From positions 21,736 to 58,724 of the forward strand of contig JAQRMV010000003.1 in the NCBI GenBank assembly GCA_028598985.1: a stretch of 36,989 nt of DNA, in the 5' to 3' direction. A program made the position numbers and the translations under genes. The notes beneath the pieces were generated by a model, which saw nothing but the letters and a program-made list of their open reading frames with translations, had not been told where the DNA came from and did no database searches. Below are positions 21,253-30,322 of this stretch, one piece after another. The DNA comes from Gammaproteobacteria bacterium (GTDB lineage: Bacteria > Pseudomonadota > Gammaproteobacteria > Pseudomonadales > Balneatricaceae). Position 1 is the stretch's first letter. Each line of letters opens with the position of its first letter.

Positions 21253-22512
21253 CTAGTTAAACCACTGGTCTAGCTGGGATAAGTCATCAACGCTTAATAA
21301 GCCACTGGCTTGTTTTAGACGCACTTGGTTTAACACAAGGTCAAGACGTGCATTAGCAAGATTTCTTTGTGCCGCAAAGACTAACTTTTGGGCGTCTAAA
21401 ATGTCGCTAACATCCCTTAAACCTAATTCGTACTCTTTATTCTTACCCACAAGAGAAGCTTCAACTGCTGTATGCAGCGCAGACAAGGCTTTTATTTGCG
21501 CAGTGCCAGTATGTTGAGTTTGGTATAAACGTCTGACCTGCTGTTGAGTGGTTTTAAGAAGGGCTTGGCCTTGTTGTTGAGCCGCATACCAGGCCTCTTT
21601 AGCTTCTTTGGTCTGAGCACTGTTAAGGCCGCCGTCGTAAAAAGTGCCCGATAGGCCTATGGCTAAAGTTTTGTTATCTCCAGTAATGCTGCTATAGCTT
21701 TGAGACAGGGTGATACTGGCTTTAGGGTACAGCCCAACGTCTTTAGCTTGGTAATTGTGATAGGCCTGTTGCGCAGTGAAGGTGTTACTAGCGATATCTA
21801 AGTTGTTGTTTTTGGTCAACACTAACCAGTTCTCTAAGGTGTCACTGGGCACTAATGATGGGTTAAAGCTACTGGCCAACGCAGGCAATTGATTTGGTAA
21901 TGTTTGGTTGGTTAAATTTTCTAAATCACCACGGGCTAAACTTAGGTTTTGTTGTACTTGCAACAAAGACACGTGTAATTGTTGCACGCTAGCTTGTATA
22001 TCTTGTAGCTCAATCTGGCTATTTAATCCTAGTTTTACGAGTTGTTGGGTTTGTTTTAGCCGTTGTTCTATAGCGGCTACTTCGGCCATGCTTGAGGTTA
22101 AGTTGTGTTGTTGCTTAAGTACCGCTACATAACGCTCTACAACTAATAAAATAAGACTTTGCTGAGACTTTTCAAAAACAATGCGGGCGTTAGAAGCGCT
22201 CTGTTCGGCTACTTTCATGCCGTAGTAGGCGTCTAAGCGTAAAGGCAGTGCTATCTGTGCACTATAGTTATGGTTGTCTGCTCTCGAATCTAAGGCGATA
22301 TTTTGATTAGCGCTGGCGCTAACCTGTGGCATCAATGCACTTTTGGCTTGAGGAATAATCTGTAATTGAGCGTTGAGAGTATGCTGGGCTGCTAGGTAAC
22401 TGGGGTCATTGCTCTGGGCTAGTTGATACAGCTCTTGCAGTGGGCTGGCGCTGCTATGCATAGTAGCGGCGGCGGTTAAGATGAAAACAGCAAGGCGGTG
22501 TGAAGTAGCCAA
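21253..22512 (-). CDS. TolC-family outer-membrane efflux protein
   Basis: A predicted trimeric outer-membrane channel for type I secretion or multidrug efflux. The 419 residues begin with a signal peptide (about residues 1-22, ending near SSASP). They contain two repeats of the outer-membrane efflux family: long Gln/Leu-rich helices around 100-190 and 300-400, and paired beta segments such as SASANQNIAL and SITLSQSYSS. LYPKASITL and FYDGGLNSAQ are characteristic. The start is TTG with AAGGA six bases away. No inner-membrane pump or adaptor gene is adjacent, so its partner cannot be inferred. In many gammaproteobacteria a lone tolC serves several pumps; whether this is the main TolC is uncertain. 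Confidence 0.85.
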   Translation of the reverse strand: MATSHRLAVFILTAAATMHSSASPLQELYQLAQSNDPSYLAAQHTLNAQLQIIPQAKSALMPQVSASANQNIALDSRADNHNYSAQIALPLRLDAYYGMKVAEQSASNARIVFEKSQQSLILLVVERYVAVLKQQHNLTSSMAEVAAIEQRLKQTQQLVKLGLNSQIELQDIQASVQQLHVSLLQVQQNLSLARGDLENLTNQTLPNQLPALASSFNPSLVPSDTLENWLVLTKNNNLDIASNTFTAQQAYHNYQAKDVGLYPKASITLSQSYSSITGDNKTLAIGLSGTFYDGGLNSAQTKEAKEAWYAAQQQGQALLKTTQQQVRRLYQTQHTGTAQIKALSALHTAVEASLVGKNKEYELGLRDVSDILDAQKLVFAAQRNLANARLDLVLNQVRLKQASGLLSVDDLSQLDQWFN

Positions 22513-22619
22513 TGTAGGTCCTTAAGTAACTAATTTGTATAGTTAAGTGTAACCAAATAGGCGATTCACCGCTAATGGATTTACTTAGTTTTGCATAATA
22601 AGCAGGTCGTTGGGACGGA

Positions 22620-23357
22620 TTAATTATCCAGCCATGTGAGCTGCTTAAGATTAAGTTGGTAGCGTTTTCCGTCGGCTTCTTTTTGTACAATTCGAACAAT
22701 AGTGTAGTCGAGATCTGGCGCAAACCAAATCCACGTTTCACGATCATTATTGTCACCACGGTCACGTTTAATACGTACAGATTGATAATGACCTAAAGGC
22801 GTTTCAATAGTATCTTCGCCGTCTGCAACAAAACGATAGGTTTTAAGGTAGCCACCATCCGCAACTTCGTAGGCATAGGCTTGGCCTACAGTACTAGGAG
22901 TAGATGCTAGATCAAGCTGCAGCCTTAATTGCACACTTTGTTTGTCTAATGTGTGGGGAACAATATCCATCACCCAGGCTGAGCCATTAGACGTATTGGT
23001 CACTTTTTGATGGGGCCAATCGAACGCAACGTCCACATCATGACTTTTGTTTAAGATTTTTCGCTGATATTGATAATGTTTAGGTAAGATTTTTTTATCG
23101 ATAAAGTTAAATAGGCTGGTTTCAGTTAATGAAGCCACCATTGCAGTTGCGCTAGTGGTTAGCTGAAAGCTTCCATCTTGGTTTTTAACTAAGCTACGTA
23201 AGGCTTGGCCAGAGAGACTGATGCCTAAGTCCCAGTGGCTACTGTACTCCGCCTGAAAAGGGCGCAGTTGGGCTAGGCTAGCATGGCTCCATAACAGCAG
23301 GAAAGATAGGCTAACAAAGCCTGTTGCTGTAGATAATGACTGCTTTAGGTAAGACAT
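22620..23357 (-). CDS. DUF3108 domain protein, predicted periplasmic
   Basis: A 245-residue protein with a signal peptide (hydrophobic core up to LLLWSHASLAQ, cleavage near 29) followed by a beta-rich domain of the DUF3108 type. The recognisable stretches are FQAEYSSHWDLG, a central VDVAFDWPHQKV and the C-terminal IWFAPDLDYTIVRIVQ. Function is unknown. I chose the ATG at 23357, which has GGAAG close upstream, rather than the TTG seven codons earlier. It lies directly downstream of purN, a neighbourhood I also recall from Pseudomonas. An octanucleotide repeat sits between the two genes. Confidence 0.8.
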   Translation of the reverse strand: MSYLKQSLSTATGFVSLSFLLLWSHASLAQLRPFQAEYSSHWDLGISLSGQALRSLVKNQDGSFQLTTSATAMVASLTETSLFNFIDKKILPKHYQYQRKILNKSHDVDVAFDWPHQKVTNTSNGSAWVMDIVPHTLDKQSVQLRLQLDLASTPSTVGQAYAYEVADGGYLKTYRFVADGEDTIETPLGHYQSVRIKRDRGDNNDRETWIWFAPDLDYTIVRIVQKEADGKRYQLNLKQLTWLDN

Positions 23358-23394
23358 TACACTTCCTTGCGGTATCAATTTTTTGCCCTGCTTT

Positions 23395-23442
23395 GGTTAG
23401 CAGGTTAGCAGGTTAGCAGGTTAGCAGGTTAGCAGGTTGGCC
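23395..23442. repeat. Octanucleotide tandem repeat (GGTTAGCA, five copies plus a variant)
   Basis: Five perfect head-to-tail copies of GGTTAGCA (23395-23434) are followed by GGTTGGCC (23435-23442). The array starts one base after the purN stop codon in the direction of transcription and lies about 40 bases before the DUF3108 start. Perfect short repeats like this can gain or lose copies by slippage. It is outside both reading frames, so a change would alter spacing only. Confidence 0.95.
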
Positions 23443-23443
23443 G

Positions 23444-24109
23444 TTAGGCTAAATAGGGCATGCCCTGAGCCGGCAATGGGTGGCCATCCATTAGTACAGT
23501 GTTTTTGGCTAAGGTGAGTCGACCTTCACAAAACCACTTAATAGCAATTGGGTAAATGACATGCTCTTGTGCCAATACTCGGGTAGCCAGCACAGTGGGA
23601 GAGTCTAAATCTAAAACCGGTACTATTGCTTGTAAGACAATAGGACCGCCATCAAGTTCATCGGTTACAAAATGAACGCTTGCACCATGTTGCTCTACTT
23701 CAGCTTCAATGGCTCGTTCGTGGGTATTAATGCCCTTAAATTGTGGCAATAAAGAAGGATGTATATTGAGCATGCGTGCATGATAGTGTTGGGTGAAATT
23801 TGTGGTCAATATACGCATAAATCCAGCTAGAACCACGAGTTCGGGCTGTTTGTCATCAATGGCGTGTATTAGCTCACGGTCGAATGCGTCACGGCTAGAA
23901 AACTCAAGGTGGTTAATCACCTGTGTGGCAATGCCGGCCTTGTTTGCCCTTGCAAGGCCTTTGGCCTCAGCGGTATTGCTAATAACCAGTTCTATAGTAG
24001 CAATAATAGTACCGGCGGCTATAGCGTCTATTAAGGCTTGTAAATTACTACCGCTACCTGAGATAAGCACCACAATGCGCGGTATTTGTTGTAAAGATTC
24101 TTCGTGCAT
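23444..24109 (-). CDS. purN: Phosphoribosylglycinamide formyltransferase
   Basis: Third step of purine synthesis: transfers a formyl group from 10-formyltetrahydrofolate to GAR. Length 221 residues (E. coli 212), the difference being a nine-residue N-terminal extension. The phosphate-binding loop SGSGSN is at 17-22. The catalytic triad is N115 and H117 (in NIHPSLLP) and D153 (in DELDGGP). These equal N106, H108 and D144 of E. coli. It follows purM after 19 bases and precedes the DUF3108 gene. Confidence 0.96.
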   Translation of the reverse strand: MHEESLQQIPRIVVLISGSGSNLQALIDAIAAGTIIATIELVISNTAEAKGLARANKAGIATQVINHLEFSSRDAFDRELIHAIDDKQPELVVLAGFMRILTTNFTQHYHARMLNIHPSLLPQFKGINTHERAIEAEVEQHGASVHFVTDELDGGPIVLQAIVPVLDLDSPTVLATRVLAQEHVIYPIAIKWFCEGRLTLAKNTVLMDGHPLPAQGMPYLA

Positions 24110-24128
24110 TAAAGTGTCCAGCGTTTAA

Positions 24129-25175
24129 TTAACGCAATACCACGGCGTCATCAGCACCGCTGTTTTGTTCAATATGGCCAATAACCCAAGGTGCTTCACC
24201 TGCTTTAGTAAGCGTTGCTAGGGTTTTTGTTTGGTCTTCTTGGGCGACAACAATAACCATACCTACGCCGCAGTTGAAAGTTCGATACATTTCGGTATCG
24301 GTGACATTGCCATTGCGTTGTAGCCACTCAAACACTGCAGGCTGTTGCCATGATTTTGTGTCTATTACAGCAACACTATCTGCAGGTAAAACACGTGGGA
24401 TGTTTTCTAATAAGCCACCACCGGTGATGTGTGATAAAGCTCTAACATCCACCTGCTTAAATAGCTCTAACAGGGCCTTAACGTAAATGCGTGTGGGCTG
24501 CATTAAGGCTTCACCTAAACTGCTGCCACCTACCTGTTGTTGTAAGTCGGCCTTGCTCACTTCAATAATTTTACGAATTAAAGAATAGCCGTTGGAATGA
24601 GGGCCAGAAGCAGGCAAACCAATCAGTACATCACCAGAGGCCACTTTAGAACCATCGATAATTTTGCTTTTTTCAACAATGCCTACACAAAAGCCTGCAA
24701 GGTCATAGTCTTCTCCTTCATACATACCTGGCATTTCGGCTGTCTCTCCACCGACCAGAGACGCCCCAGACAATTCGCAACCCTCGCCAATGCCGCTTAC
24801 AACACGTGTAGCAATCTCTACATCAAGTTTACCAGTGGCATAGTAGTCTAGGAAAAACAAAGGCTCTGCACCGGCAACGATTAAGTCGTTCACACACATG
24901 GCTACTAAGTCGATGCCAATATGGTCATGTTTGTTAAGTTCTAGGGCTAACTTGAGTTTAGTGCCAACGCCATCGGTGCCCGACACAAGTACCGGTTCGT
25001 CATAGCCTTTAGGTAATTCGAACAGGGCGCCAAAACCACCTAAACCGGCCATTACTTCTGGGCGGCGCGTGCGACGAGCCACACCTTTGATGCGCTCGAT
25101 TAGAGCGTTGCCCGCGTCAATATCGACACCGGCATCTTTATAACTAAGGGGAGTATTGGAAGCTTGGTTGCTCAT
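24129..25175 (-). CDS. purM: Phosphoribosylformylglycinamidine cyclo-ligase (AIR synthetase)
   Basis: Closes the imidazole ring in purine synthesis, using ATP to turn FGAM into AIR. Length 348 residues (E. coli 345). Family signatures: [12 protein letters not shown] at the N-terminus, the glycine-rich [25 protein letters not shown] and [13 protein letters not shown]. It is the first gene of a purM-purN-DUF3108 run and is divergent from the DUF2066 gene across about 180 bases. No PurR-like operator was recognised in that spacer. Confidence 0.97.
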   Translation of the reverse strand: MSNQASNTPLSYKDAGVDIDAGNALIERIKGVARRTRRPEVMAGLGGFGALFELPKGYDEPVLVSGTDGVGTKLKLALELNKHDHIGIDLVAMCVNDLIVAGAEPLFFLDYYATGKLDVEIATRVVSGIGEGCELSGASLVGGETAEMPGMYEGEDYDLAGFCVGIVEKSKIIDGSKVASGDVLIGLPASGPHSNGYSLIRKIIEVSKADLQQQVGGSSLGEALMQPTRIYVKALLELFKQVDVRALSHITGGGLLENIPRVLPADSVAVIDTKSWQQPAVFEWLQRNGNVTDTEMYRTFNCGVGMVIVVAQEDQTKTLATLTKAGEAPWVIGHIEQNSGADDAVVLR

Positions 25176-25356
25176 GGCAGGGGTGGGCCTATCGTGAATA
25201 GATAATGGGAATGCATTTTATCATTCTCCGCACCATTCATCACCCGCTAATTAATAGAATTTTAACGATTTCTTGTGCTTTTGTTGCTGGCAGCATTCGG
25301 CCTTATTGACTATAGTAATGCTAGACAAAGAAAATAAGACTAATCAAAGTTATAAC

Positions 25357-26457
25357 ATGATCTTAATACTGCTTAACTTGGCCAAAAAAAACCTACAAAG
25401 GCTGTTTTTTTTGCTATTTATATTGTTTGCGATGCCCGCATTTAGCCTTACGGTGCATGGTTTATATGATGCTCAAGTGCCTATTGATGATCAATCCAAT
25501 ACTCAAGTGGCAACGGCCAAAAAGCTGGGTATTGCACAAGTGTTAGTTAAAGTGACAGGGCAAACCCAAAGCCTGAATAACGCTCGGGTGCGCGCAGCAA
25601 TCAATAATGCCGAAGCTTATTTAGATCATTTTTCCTTTGCAACTAAAATGCTTAACGATGAATCGCAGGCAGTGTTAAAGCTGGCTTTTAATCCGTCTCA
25701 AATAAACGAGCTTATCAGACAATCCAAGTTGCCCATTTGGGGTAAGGATCGTGCAGCCGTATTGGTTTGGTTGGTAGAAGAGCAGCAGGGTGTCAGGCAA
25801 ATCATAAACGACAATAGTCATCCAATGGTGGCACAAATTATGCTGCAGGCGCAGCAGCGTGGCATGCCGTTATTGTGGCCTTTGTTAGACCTTGAAGACC
25901 AAGTGGCAATAGATGGAAGTGCCCTGTGGGGGTTGTTTAGAGAGACAATTGTTAATGCGTCAAGCCGTTATCAAGCTGACGCTGTTTTGGTAGGGCGCCT
26001 GTTTCAAGACCAAGCACAACAATGGCATGTAGAGTGGAATTTTTGGTTAGATGGCGCTGAACAACAATGGTCATCTGAAGGTGCCGACTTAGTAGACCTA
26101 GTGAGCCCAATGCAGGACCGACTAACGTCTAGTTTAGTGGCTAAATTTGCGCTAATAGAAGATGATCCTAGCGCAAGTTTAGGCACACATGATAGTGCTA
26201 TCATCAAAGTGGAGCAGGTGACTGACTTTGAAGACTATGTACAATTGCAAGCCTTGTTAGCAAACCTCGACGGAGTTGAAAAATTGCAATTATATAGTGC
26301 CAACGGTTCTACATTAGCATATAGGGTATTTGCTCAATCTAATCTCTCTCAAGTAAAATTAACTTTAGACCTTAAGCGCCGCTTGAGAGCTGTAGATGAT
26401 GCAGCCCTCTTGTTTGATAGCGAAGTAGAACCCGTGTGGCTATTTAAGTGGCATTAA
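25357..26457 (+). CDS. DUF2066 domain protein, predicted exported
   Basis: From the ATG at 25357 the protein has 366 residues and opens with a basic segment and a hydrophobic stretch (RLFFLLFILFAMPAFS), a good signal peptide with cleavage near residue 30. The mature part begins LTVHGLYDAQVPI and contains IAQVLVKVTGQ, the hallmark region of the DUF2066 family found beside purM in Pseudomonas relatives. Function is unknown. The open frame continues 28 codons upstream to a TTG, with another ATG at 25318, but neither has a ribosome site and both would put a polar stretch before the signal peptide. It is followed by a PerM-like gene 17 bases later. Confidence 0.8.
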   Translation: MILILLNLAKKNLQRLFFLLFILFAMPAFSLTVHGLYDAQVPIDDQSNTQVATAKKLGIAQVLVKVTGQTQSLNNARVRAAINNAEAYLDHFSFATKMLNDESQAVLKLAFNPSQINELIRQSKLPIWGKDRAAVLVWLVEEQQGVRQIINDNSHPMVAQIMLQAQQRGMPLLWPLLDLEDQVAIDGSALWGLFRETIVNASSRYQADAVLVGRLFQDQAQQWHVEWNFWLDGAEQQWSSEGADLVDLVSPMQDRLTSSLVAKFALIEDDPSASLGTHDSAIIKVEQVTDFEDYVQLQALLANLDGVEKLQLYSANGSTLAYRVFAQSNLSQVKLTLDLKRRLRAVDDAALLFDSEVEPVWLFKWH

Positions 26458-26474
26458 TACAAGGAGTATAACTA

Positions 26475-27539
26475 GTGACACAGTCTCAATCATGGTTGTT
26501 GATTATTGTAAGTTTTATCGTGGTCGGTCTTTTGTATGTACTGCAGCCGGTATTAACGCCTTTTGTGGTGGGCATAGCTATTGCGTACATGGCAGACCCA
26601 TTTGCAGACCGATTAGAATCGAGGGGTTGCAGTAGAACCATGGCAACGGTCATTGTGTTTGCGGCATTAATATTGCTACTGATGGCTATGTTGCTAGGTA
26701 TTGTGCCGTTGCTGGTTAAACAAATTCAAACTTTAGTACAGTTGTTGCCGCATTTAGAAATTTGGTACAACGTTACTCTGCTGCCTTGGTTGCAAGCTAA
26801 TTTAGGTGTAGACGTAAGAAGCATGCAGTTAAATTTAGTAGCAGAGGGGTTGTCTGCCGAGTGGAAGCAAGCGGGCAGCGTCATATCTGGGGTTATAAAA
26901 TATGCCACCCAGTCGAGTATGAGTTTAGTCTCTGCGTTGGGCTCTATGGTTATGGTGCCTGTGGTCGGCTTTTATTTGCTGCGGGATTTTGATCTTCTTG
27001 TTGCAAAAATTAAGGCCTTATTGCCCATTAATATCCAGCCCAAGGTCAGCTCTTGGGCGCATGAAAGTAACATGGTGTTAGCTGCATTTATGCGAGGACA
27101 GTTATTGGTGATGTTAGGTTTAGGCATCATTTATGCTGCAGGGCTTGGTTTTTTAGGCCTAAATTATGCGCTCTTGATCGGTTTGTTGGCGGGTATGGCT
27201 AGTATCGTGCCTTATTTAGGGTTTGTGGTAGGTATTTCAGCCGCTTTATTGGTGGGTTTTTTCCAATTTGATAGTTACCTACCCTTGGCCTTGGTGGTGG
27301 CCATTTTTGCTATAGCTCAAATGGTGGAAAGTTTTGTTCTTACGCCACTGTTGGTGGGTGACCGTATAGGTTTGCACCCTGTGGCGGTGATTTTTGCGAT
27401 CCTGGCCGGCGGCCAACTATTTGGTTTTATGGGCATTTTATTAGCGTTACCATTTGCTGCTGTGATTATGGTATTGTTGCGCCATCTTCATACAGGTTAT
27501 GTTAATAGCTCTCTATATGGTCAACAGGATTCTGAATGA
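26475..27539 (+). CDS. AI-2E transporter family (PerM-like) membrane protein
   Basis: A 354-residue inner-membrane protein with about seven or eight transmembrane helices, assigned to the AI-2E/PerM family. The recognisable pieces are the N-terminal helix pair (VLQPVLTPFVVGIAIAYMADP), the central GFYLLRDFD, and the C-terminal block with LAGMASIVPYLGFVVGI, VESFVLTPLLVGDRIGLHP and GILLALPFAAV. The family includes the E. coli proteins TqsA and PerM; the substrate of this member is unknown. The start is GTG with AAGGAG eight bases upstream. It overlaps hda by four bases (ATGA), as in relatives where this gene precedes hda. Confidence 0.87.
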   Translation: MTQSQSWLLIIVSFIVVGLLYVLQPVLTPFVVGIAIAYMADPFADRLESRGCSRTMATVIVFAALILLLMAMLLGIVPLLVKQIQTLVQLLPHLEIWYNVTLLPWLQANLGVDVRSMQLNLVAEGLSAEWKQAGSVISGVIKYATQSSMSLVSALGSMVMVPVVGFYLLRDFDLLVAKIKALLPINIQPKVSSWAHESNMVLAAFMRGQLLVMLGLGIIYAAGLGFLGLNYALLIGLLAGMASIVPYLGFVVGISAALLVGFFQFDSYLPLALVVAIFAIAQMVESFVLTPLLVGDRIGLHPVAVIFAILAGGQLFGFMGILLALPFAAVIMVLLRHLHTGYVNSSLYGQQDSE

Positions 27540-28279
27540 CATCAAGTGCTGTACATAAAATGCCTAAGCAGTTGGAATTAAAACAGCTTACGCTAGGAGT
27601 GACTTTAAATGCAGAGCAAAAGCTTAGTAACTTTTGTTTTGATGGCGCGCCTGCACTAGCCCAAGCCGTAGAGCACATGCTGATACAAAACCACGCAGAC
27701 AGTGTGTATGTATTTGGTGCCCAAGGCGTAGGTAAAAGCCATTTTTTGCAAGGTTGTGTTCTTAAAGCCCAAGATTTAGGCAAAGACGCCTTATATATCA
27801 GCGGTCAAGAATTGGCGAACATACCCGCCCACCAAGCAAGTGAGTGCTTAACGGGCTTAGAGTTCAATCATCTTATTTGTGTGGATGACATTGACTGCTT
27901 AATTGCGGACTCTCAGTGGGCTCAAGCGTGGTTTCATTTATATAATCAGCTGATGCAGCTTGGCCGTCAGTTAGTGGTAGCAGCTAAGACTAATCCAAGG
28001 ACTATTGATTGCCCGCTAGATGATTTACGTTCTCGTTTACAGTTGGCCAATGTATTTCAACTCAATACACTGGATGAAAAGGCGACAAGAGAGGTGCTGA
28101 AGGCAAAAGCCAAGCAAAAAGGTTTAGACTTAAGCGACGAGCAAGTTGCTTATATATTCTCGCGCAGTGCTAGGAGCTTGCCTAGTTTGCTCGGCGTGTT
28201 AGATTTATTAGACGCAGCTTCGTGGCACGAAAAAAGACGGATTACTATTCCTTTTATTAAACAAGTTATGGCGTGGTAA
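27536..28279 (+). CDS. hda: DnaA regulatory inactivator Hda
   Basis: A DnaA-like AAA+ protein that, bound to the DNA sliding clamp, stimulates hydrolysis of DnaA-bound ATP and so limits re-initiation. Length 247 residues (E. coli 233). Walker A is complete (GAQGVGKS, 61-68), where E. coli Hda has a less canonical loop. Walker B is LICVDDIDCL, and DDLRSRL matches the box VII region. The N-terminal clamp-binding motif is expected near QLxLPL; here two QLxL stretches follow each other (QLEL at 12-15 and QLTL at 17-20). The start overlaps the PerM-like gene. Confidence 0.9.
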   Translation: MTSSAVHKMPKQLELKQLTLGVTLNAEQKLSNFCFDGAPALAQAVEHMLIQNHADSVYVFGAQGVGKSHFLQGCVLKAQDLGKDALYISGQELANIPAHQASECLTGLEFNHLICVDDIDCLIADSQWAQAWFHLYNQLMQLGRQLVVAAKTNPRTIDCPLDDLRSRLQLANVFQLNTLDEKATREVLKAKAKQKGLDLSDEQVAYIFSRSARSLPSLLGVLDLLDAASWHEKRRITIPFIKQVMAW

Positions 28280-28313
28280 CACATACAATGGGTAAAAAGC
28301 ACAAGGGAATTAC

Positions 28314-29036
28314 ATGCTAGGACGTTTAAAAATCAGTTTGGCGGCGAGTTTGTTAATGCTAACAGGGTGTTCAAGTGGCCCGCAAAATGCGCCACAAGTA
28401 GTCGATGTAGATCCCCGGGACCCGTTCCAAAATACGAACCGTAAAATCCACGCATTTAATGATGTCTTGGATAAAACCATACTAGTGCCAGTGGTGAATG
28501 TTTACGAAGACGTTACCCCCGATCCTATTGAAAAGGGTGTAAGTAACTTTTTTTCCAACCTCAGCGATGTCACTAATTTTTTAAATCACGGCTTACAATT
28601 GAAGCCAAAAAAAGCATTCGATGACCTGAGTCGATTGGCGATCAACACTACCCTAGGTTTAGGTGGCGTTATTGATGTAGCATCCGATTTAGGTATTTAC
28701 CAAGAACCTGAAGATTTTGGTCAAACATTAGGCTACTGGGGAATGAGCCCCGGCCCCTATATTGTTCTACCATTCCTAGGGCCAAGTACGTTACGGGATA
28801 CCGGTGCCACTTTGATTGATACAAGCTCAAACCCAATCAATCAATATGACCCTGTTGCACATAAATTTGTTATATATGCGTTACAACTAGTAGATCATCG
28901 ACGCCAGCTGGGTGATTTGGAATCGCTCATAAGTGGAGACCCCTACGTGTTTATGCGTGAGGCCTATCTACAGCGCCGTGTACATTTAATAAATGATGGC
29001 GCGCCTAGCGATGACGATGATTTTGATGATTTTTAG
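28314..29036 (+). CDS. mlaA: Outer-membrane lipoprotein MlaA (VacJ)
   Basis: A ring-shaped outer-membrane lipoprotein that removes mislocalised phospholipids from the outer leaflet and hands them to the Mla pathway. Length 240 residues. The lipobox LTGC places the lipidated cysteine at C19. Family signatures are DPFQNTNRKIHAFND and, in the middle, NTTLGLGGVIDVASDLG and FGQTLGYWGMSPGPYIVLPFLGPS (given here as consecutive parts of the conserved core). The tail is very acidic (SDDDDFDDF). No other mla genes lie in the window. It is followed by a receiver-phosphatase gene after about 95 bases. Confidence 0.94.
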   Translation: MLGRLKISLAASLLMLTGCSSGPQNAPQVVDVDPRDPFQNTNRKIHAFNDVLDKTILVPVVNVYEDVTPDPIEKGVSNFFSNLSDVTNFLNHGLQLKPKKAFDDLSRLAINTTLGLGGVIDVASDLGIYQEPEDFGQTLGYWGMSPGPYIVLPFLGPSTLRDTGATLIDTSSNPINQYDPVAHKFVIYALQLVDHRRQLGDLESLISGDPYVFMREAYLQRRVHLINDGAPSDDDDFDDF

Positions 29037-29131
29037 TGCCTACGACTAAGGTTGCACTTGTCAGCAGGCTATAAAGAGCATATGGTTGCGATATTAGGCC
29101 TCCAAACTTTGGGCCTGGAGTAAGTTGTACT

Positions 29132-30322
29132 ATGGAACCTGACGTCAGTCAGATCCTGATCGTTGCTAGCGATCTCGACCTTAAACATATAATCACACAG
29201 CATTATGCAACACATGCGTACCATGTGACTGCTACCAATGACCCACTTCACGCTTTGGATTACCTCACCAATGAAGCTGTGAATTTGGTATTGTTCCAGT
29301 ATCATGAAGACCCTACCTTAACCGCATTATTACAAGATATGTTGGAATTGTGCGCTCAAGTTCCCCTTATTGTGCTCACTAAAATTAACCGAATTGAAGC
29401 CGTCACAAACATGCTACGTCTTGGTGTAACCGACGTATTCAACTTGCCCCTTACATCTATGAATGAGTTAGACCAAAGCGTAGCTCGCCATGTAAAACGC
29501 TCATCGTTGTTTTATGAAAATATGCAATATCGGCAAGAGCTAGAAATCGTCTACCGTCAGGTTAATAAAAACTTAGCTGAGTTACAGCAAGACCAGCTGG
29601 CTGGGCGACTCATTCAGCAGCGTATGATGCCACCGGAAAACTGCAGCATTAATGGTTTAACCTTGCAGCGTTACATGAAGTCTTCCCTATATTTAAGTGG
29701 TGACTTTGTAGATCATATACCTCTTGATGAAGACCGAATATTATTTTATTTAGCCGACGTGTCTGGGCACGGGGCATCTTCGGCATTTTTAACGGTTTTG
29801 CTAAAAAATATTACCAATCGTTTGGCACGAGAGTATTTAGAGTCAAACGGTAAAGATGTCATCTTGCCGGCAAAAGTGGTCACACAAATCAACTGTGAAT
29901 TGCTCGATTTTGATATTGATAAACACATGACTATTTTCATGGGTATTATGGATCGAAATAATCATATGCTCACATACTGTGTAGGAGGGCACCTACCGAT
30001 GCCCTTATTATCACAAAATAATGAGGTGAAGTACTTGTCTGGTTTGGGTAGTGGTTTACCCGTAGGACTATTCGAAGACCCAAAATATGTAGACTTGGAA
30101 CAGCCCTTAGAACCTGACTTTAAGCTCTTAGTGAGTTCGGATGGTATTTTTGAAGTACTGCCTTGTGACCAATTGACTGACAAAGAGGAGCAGCTGCGTA
30201 CAATGTACCAACAAAGTGGCAGCAGCCTTAGCGGATTGATTGACGTGTTAAAATTAGAAACATTAGATATAGTGCCTGACGACATTGCGTTGCTGAGCAT
30301 GGCGGGTGAAGCCCATGCTTAA
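29132..30322 (+). CDS. Receiver-PP2C phosphatase (RssB-like) with degenerate receiver domain
   Basis: A 396-residue protein with a receiver-like domain (about 1-125), a coiled linker (about 125-165) and a PP2C/SpoIIE-type phosphatase domain (about 170-390). In the receiver the acidic pair D14/D16 and T83 remain, but the phospho-accepting aspartate is replaced by Q56 (NLVLFQYHED) and the conserved lysine by L105 (VFNLPL). The phosphatase metal ligands look intact: D191, D194, D209 (ADVSGHG), D337 (SSDGIFE) and D383/D384. The next gene encodes a STAS protein, its likely substrate in a partner-switching circuit. Pseudomonas genomes carry a similar pair, named RssB/RssC, between mlaA and tal. GGAG lies 11 bases before the ATG. 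The output pathway is inferred, not shown. Confidence 0.88.
   Translation: MEPDVSQILIVASDLDLKHIITQHYATHAYHVTATNDPLHALDYLTNEAVNLVLFQYHEDPTLTALLQDMLELCAQVPLIVLTKINRIEAVTNMLRLGVTDVFNLPLTSMNELDQSVARHVKRSSLFYENMQYRQELEIVYRQVNKNLAELQQDQLAGRLIQQRMMPPENCSINGLTLQRYMKSSLYLSGDFVDHIPLDEDRILFYLADVSGHGASSAFLTVLLKNITNRLAREYLESNGKDVILPAKVVTQINCELLDFDIDKHMTIFMGIMDRNNHMLTYCVGGHLPMPLLSQNNEVKYLSGLGSGLPVGLFEDPKYVDLEQPLEPDFKLLVSSDGIFEVLPCDQLTDKEEQLRTMYQQSGSSLSGLIDVLKLETLDIVPDDIALLSMAGEAHA

Noticed and set aside
23395-23442. CRISPR-like array
   Set aside because: The repeats are contiguous eight-base units without spacers, so this is a microsatellite.
29096-29120. AGGCC...GGGCCT stem before the receiver-phosphatase gene as a terminator of mlaA
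   Set aside because: No T tract follows and the stem runs up to the ribosome site of the next gene; at most a leader hairpin.
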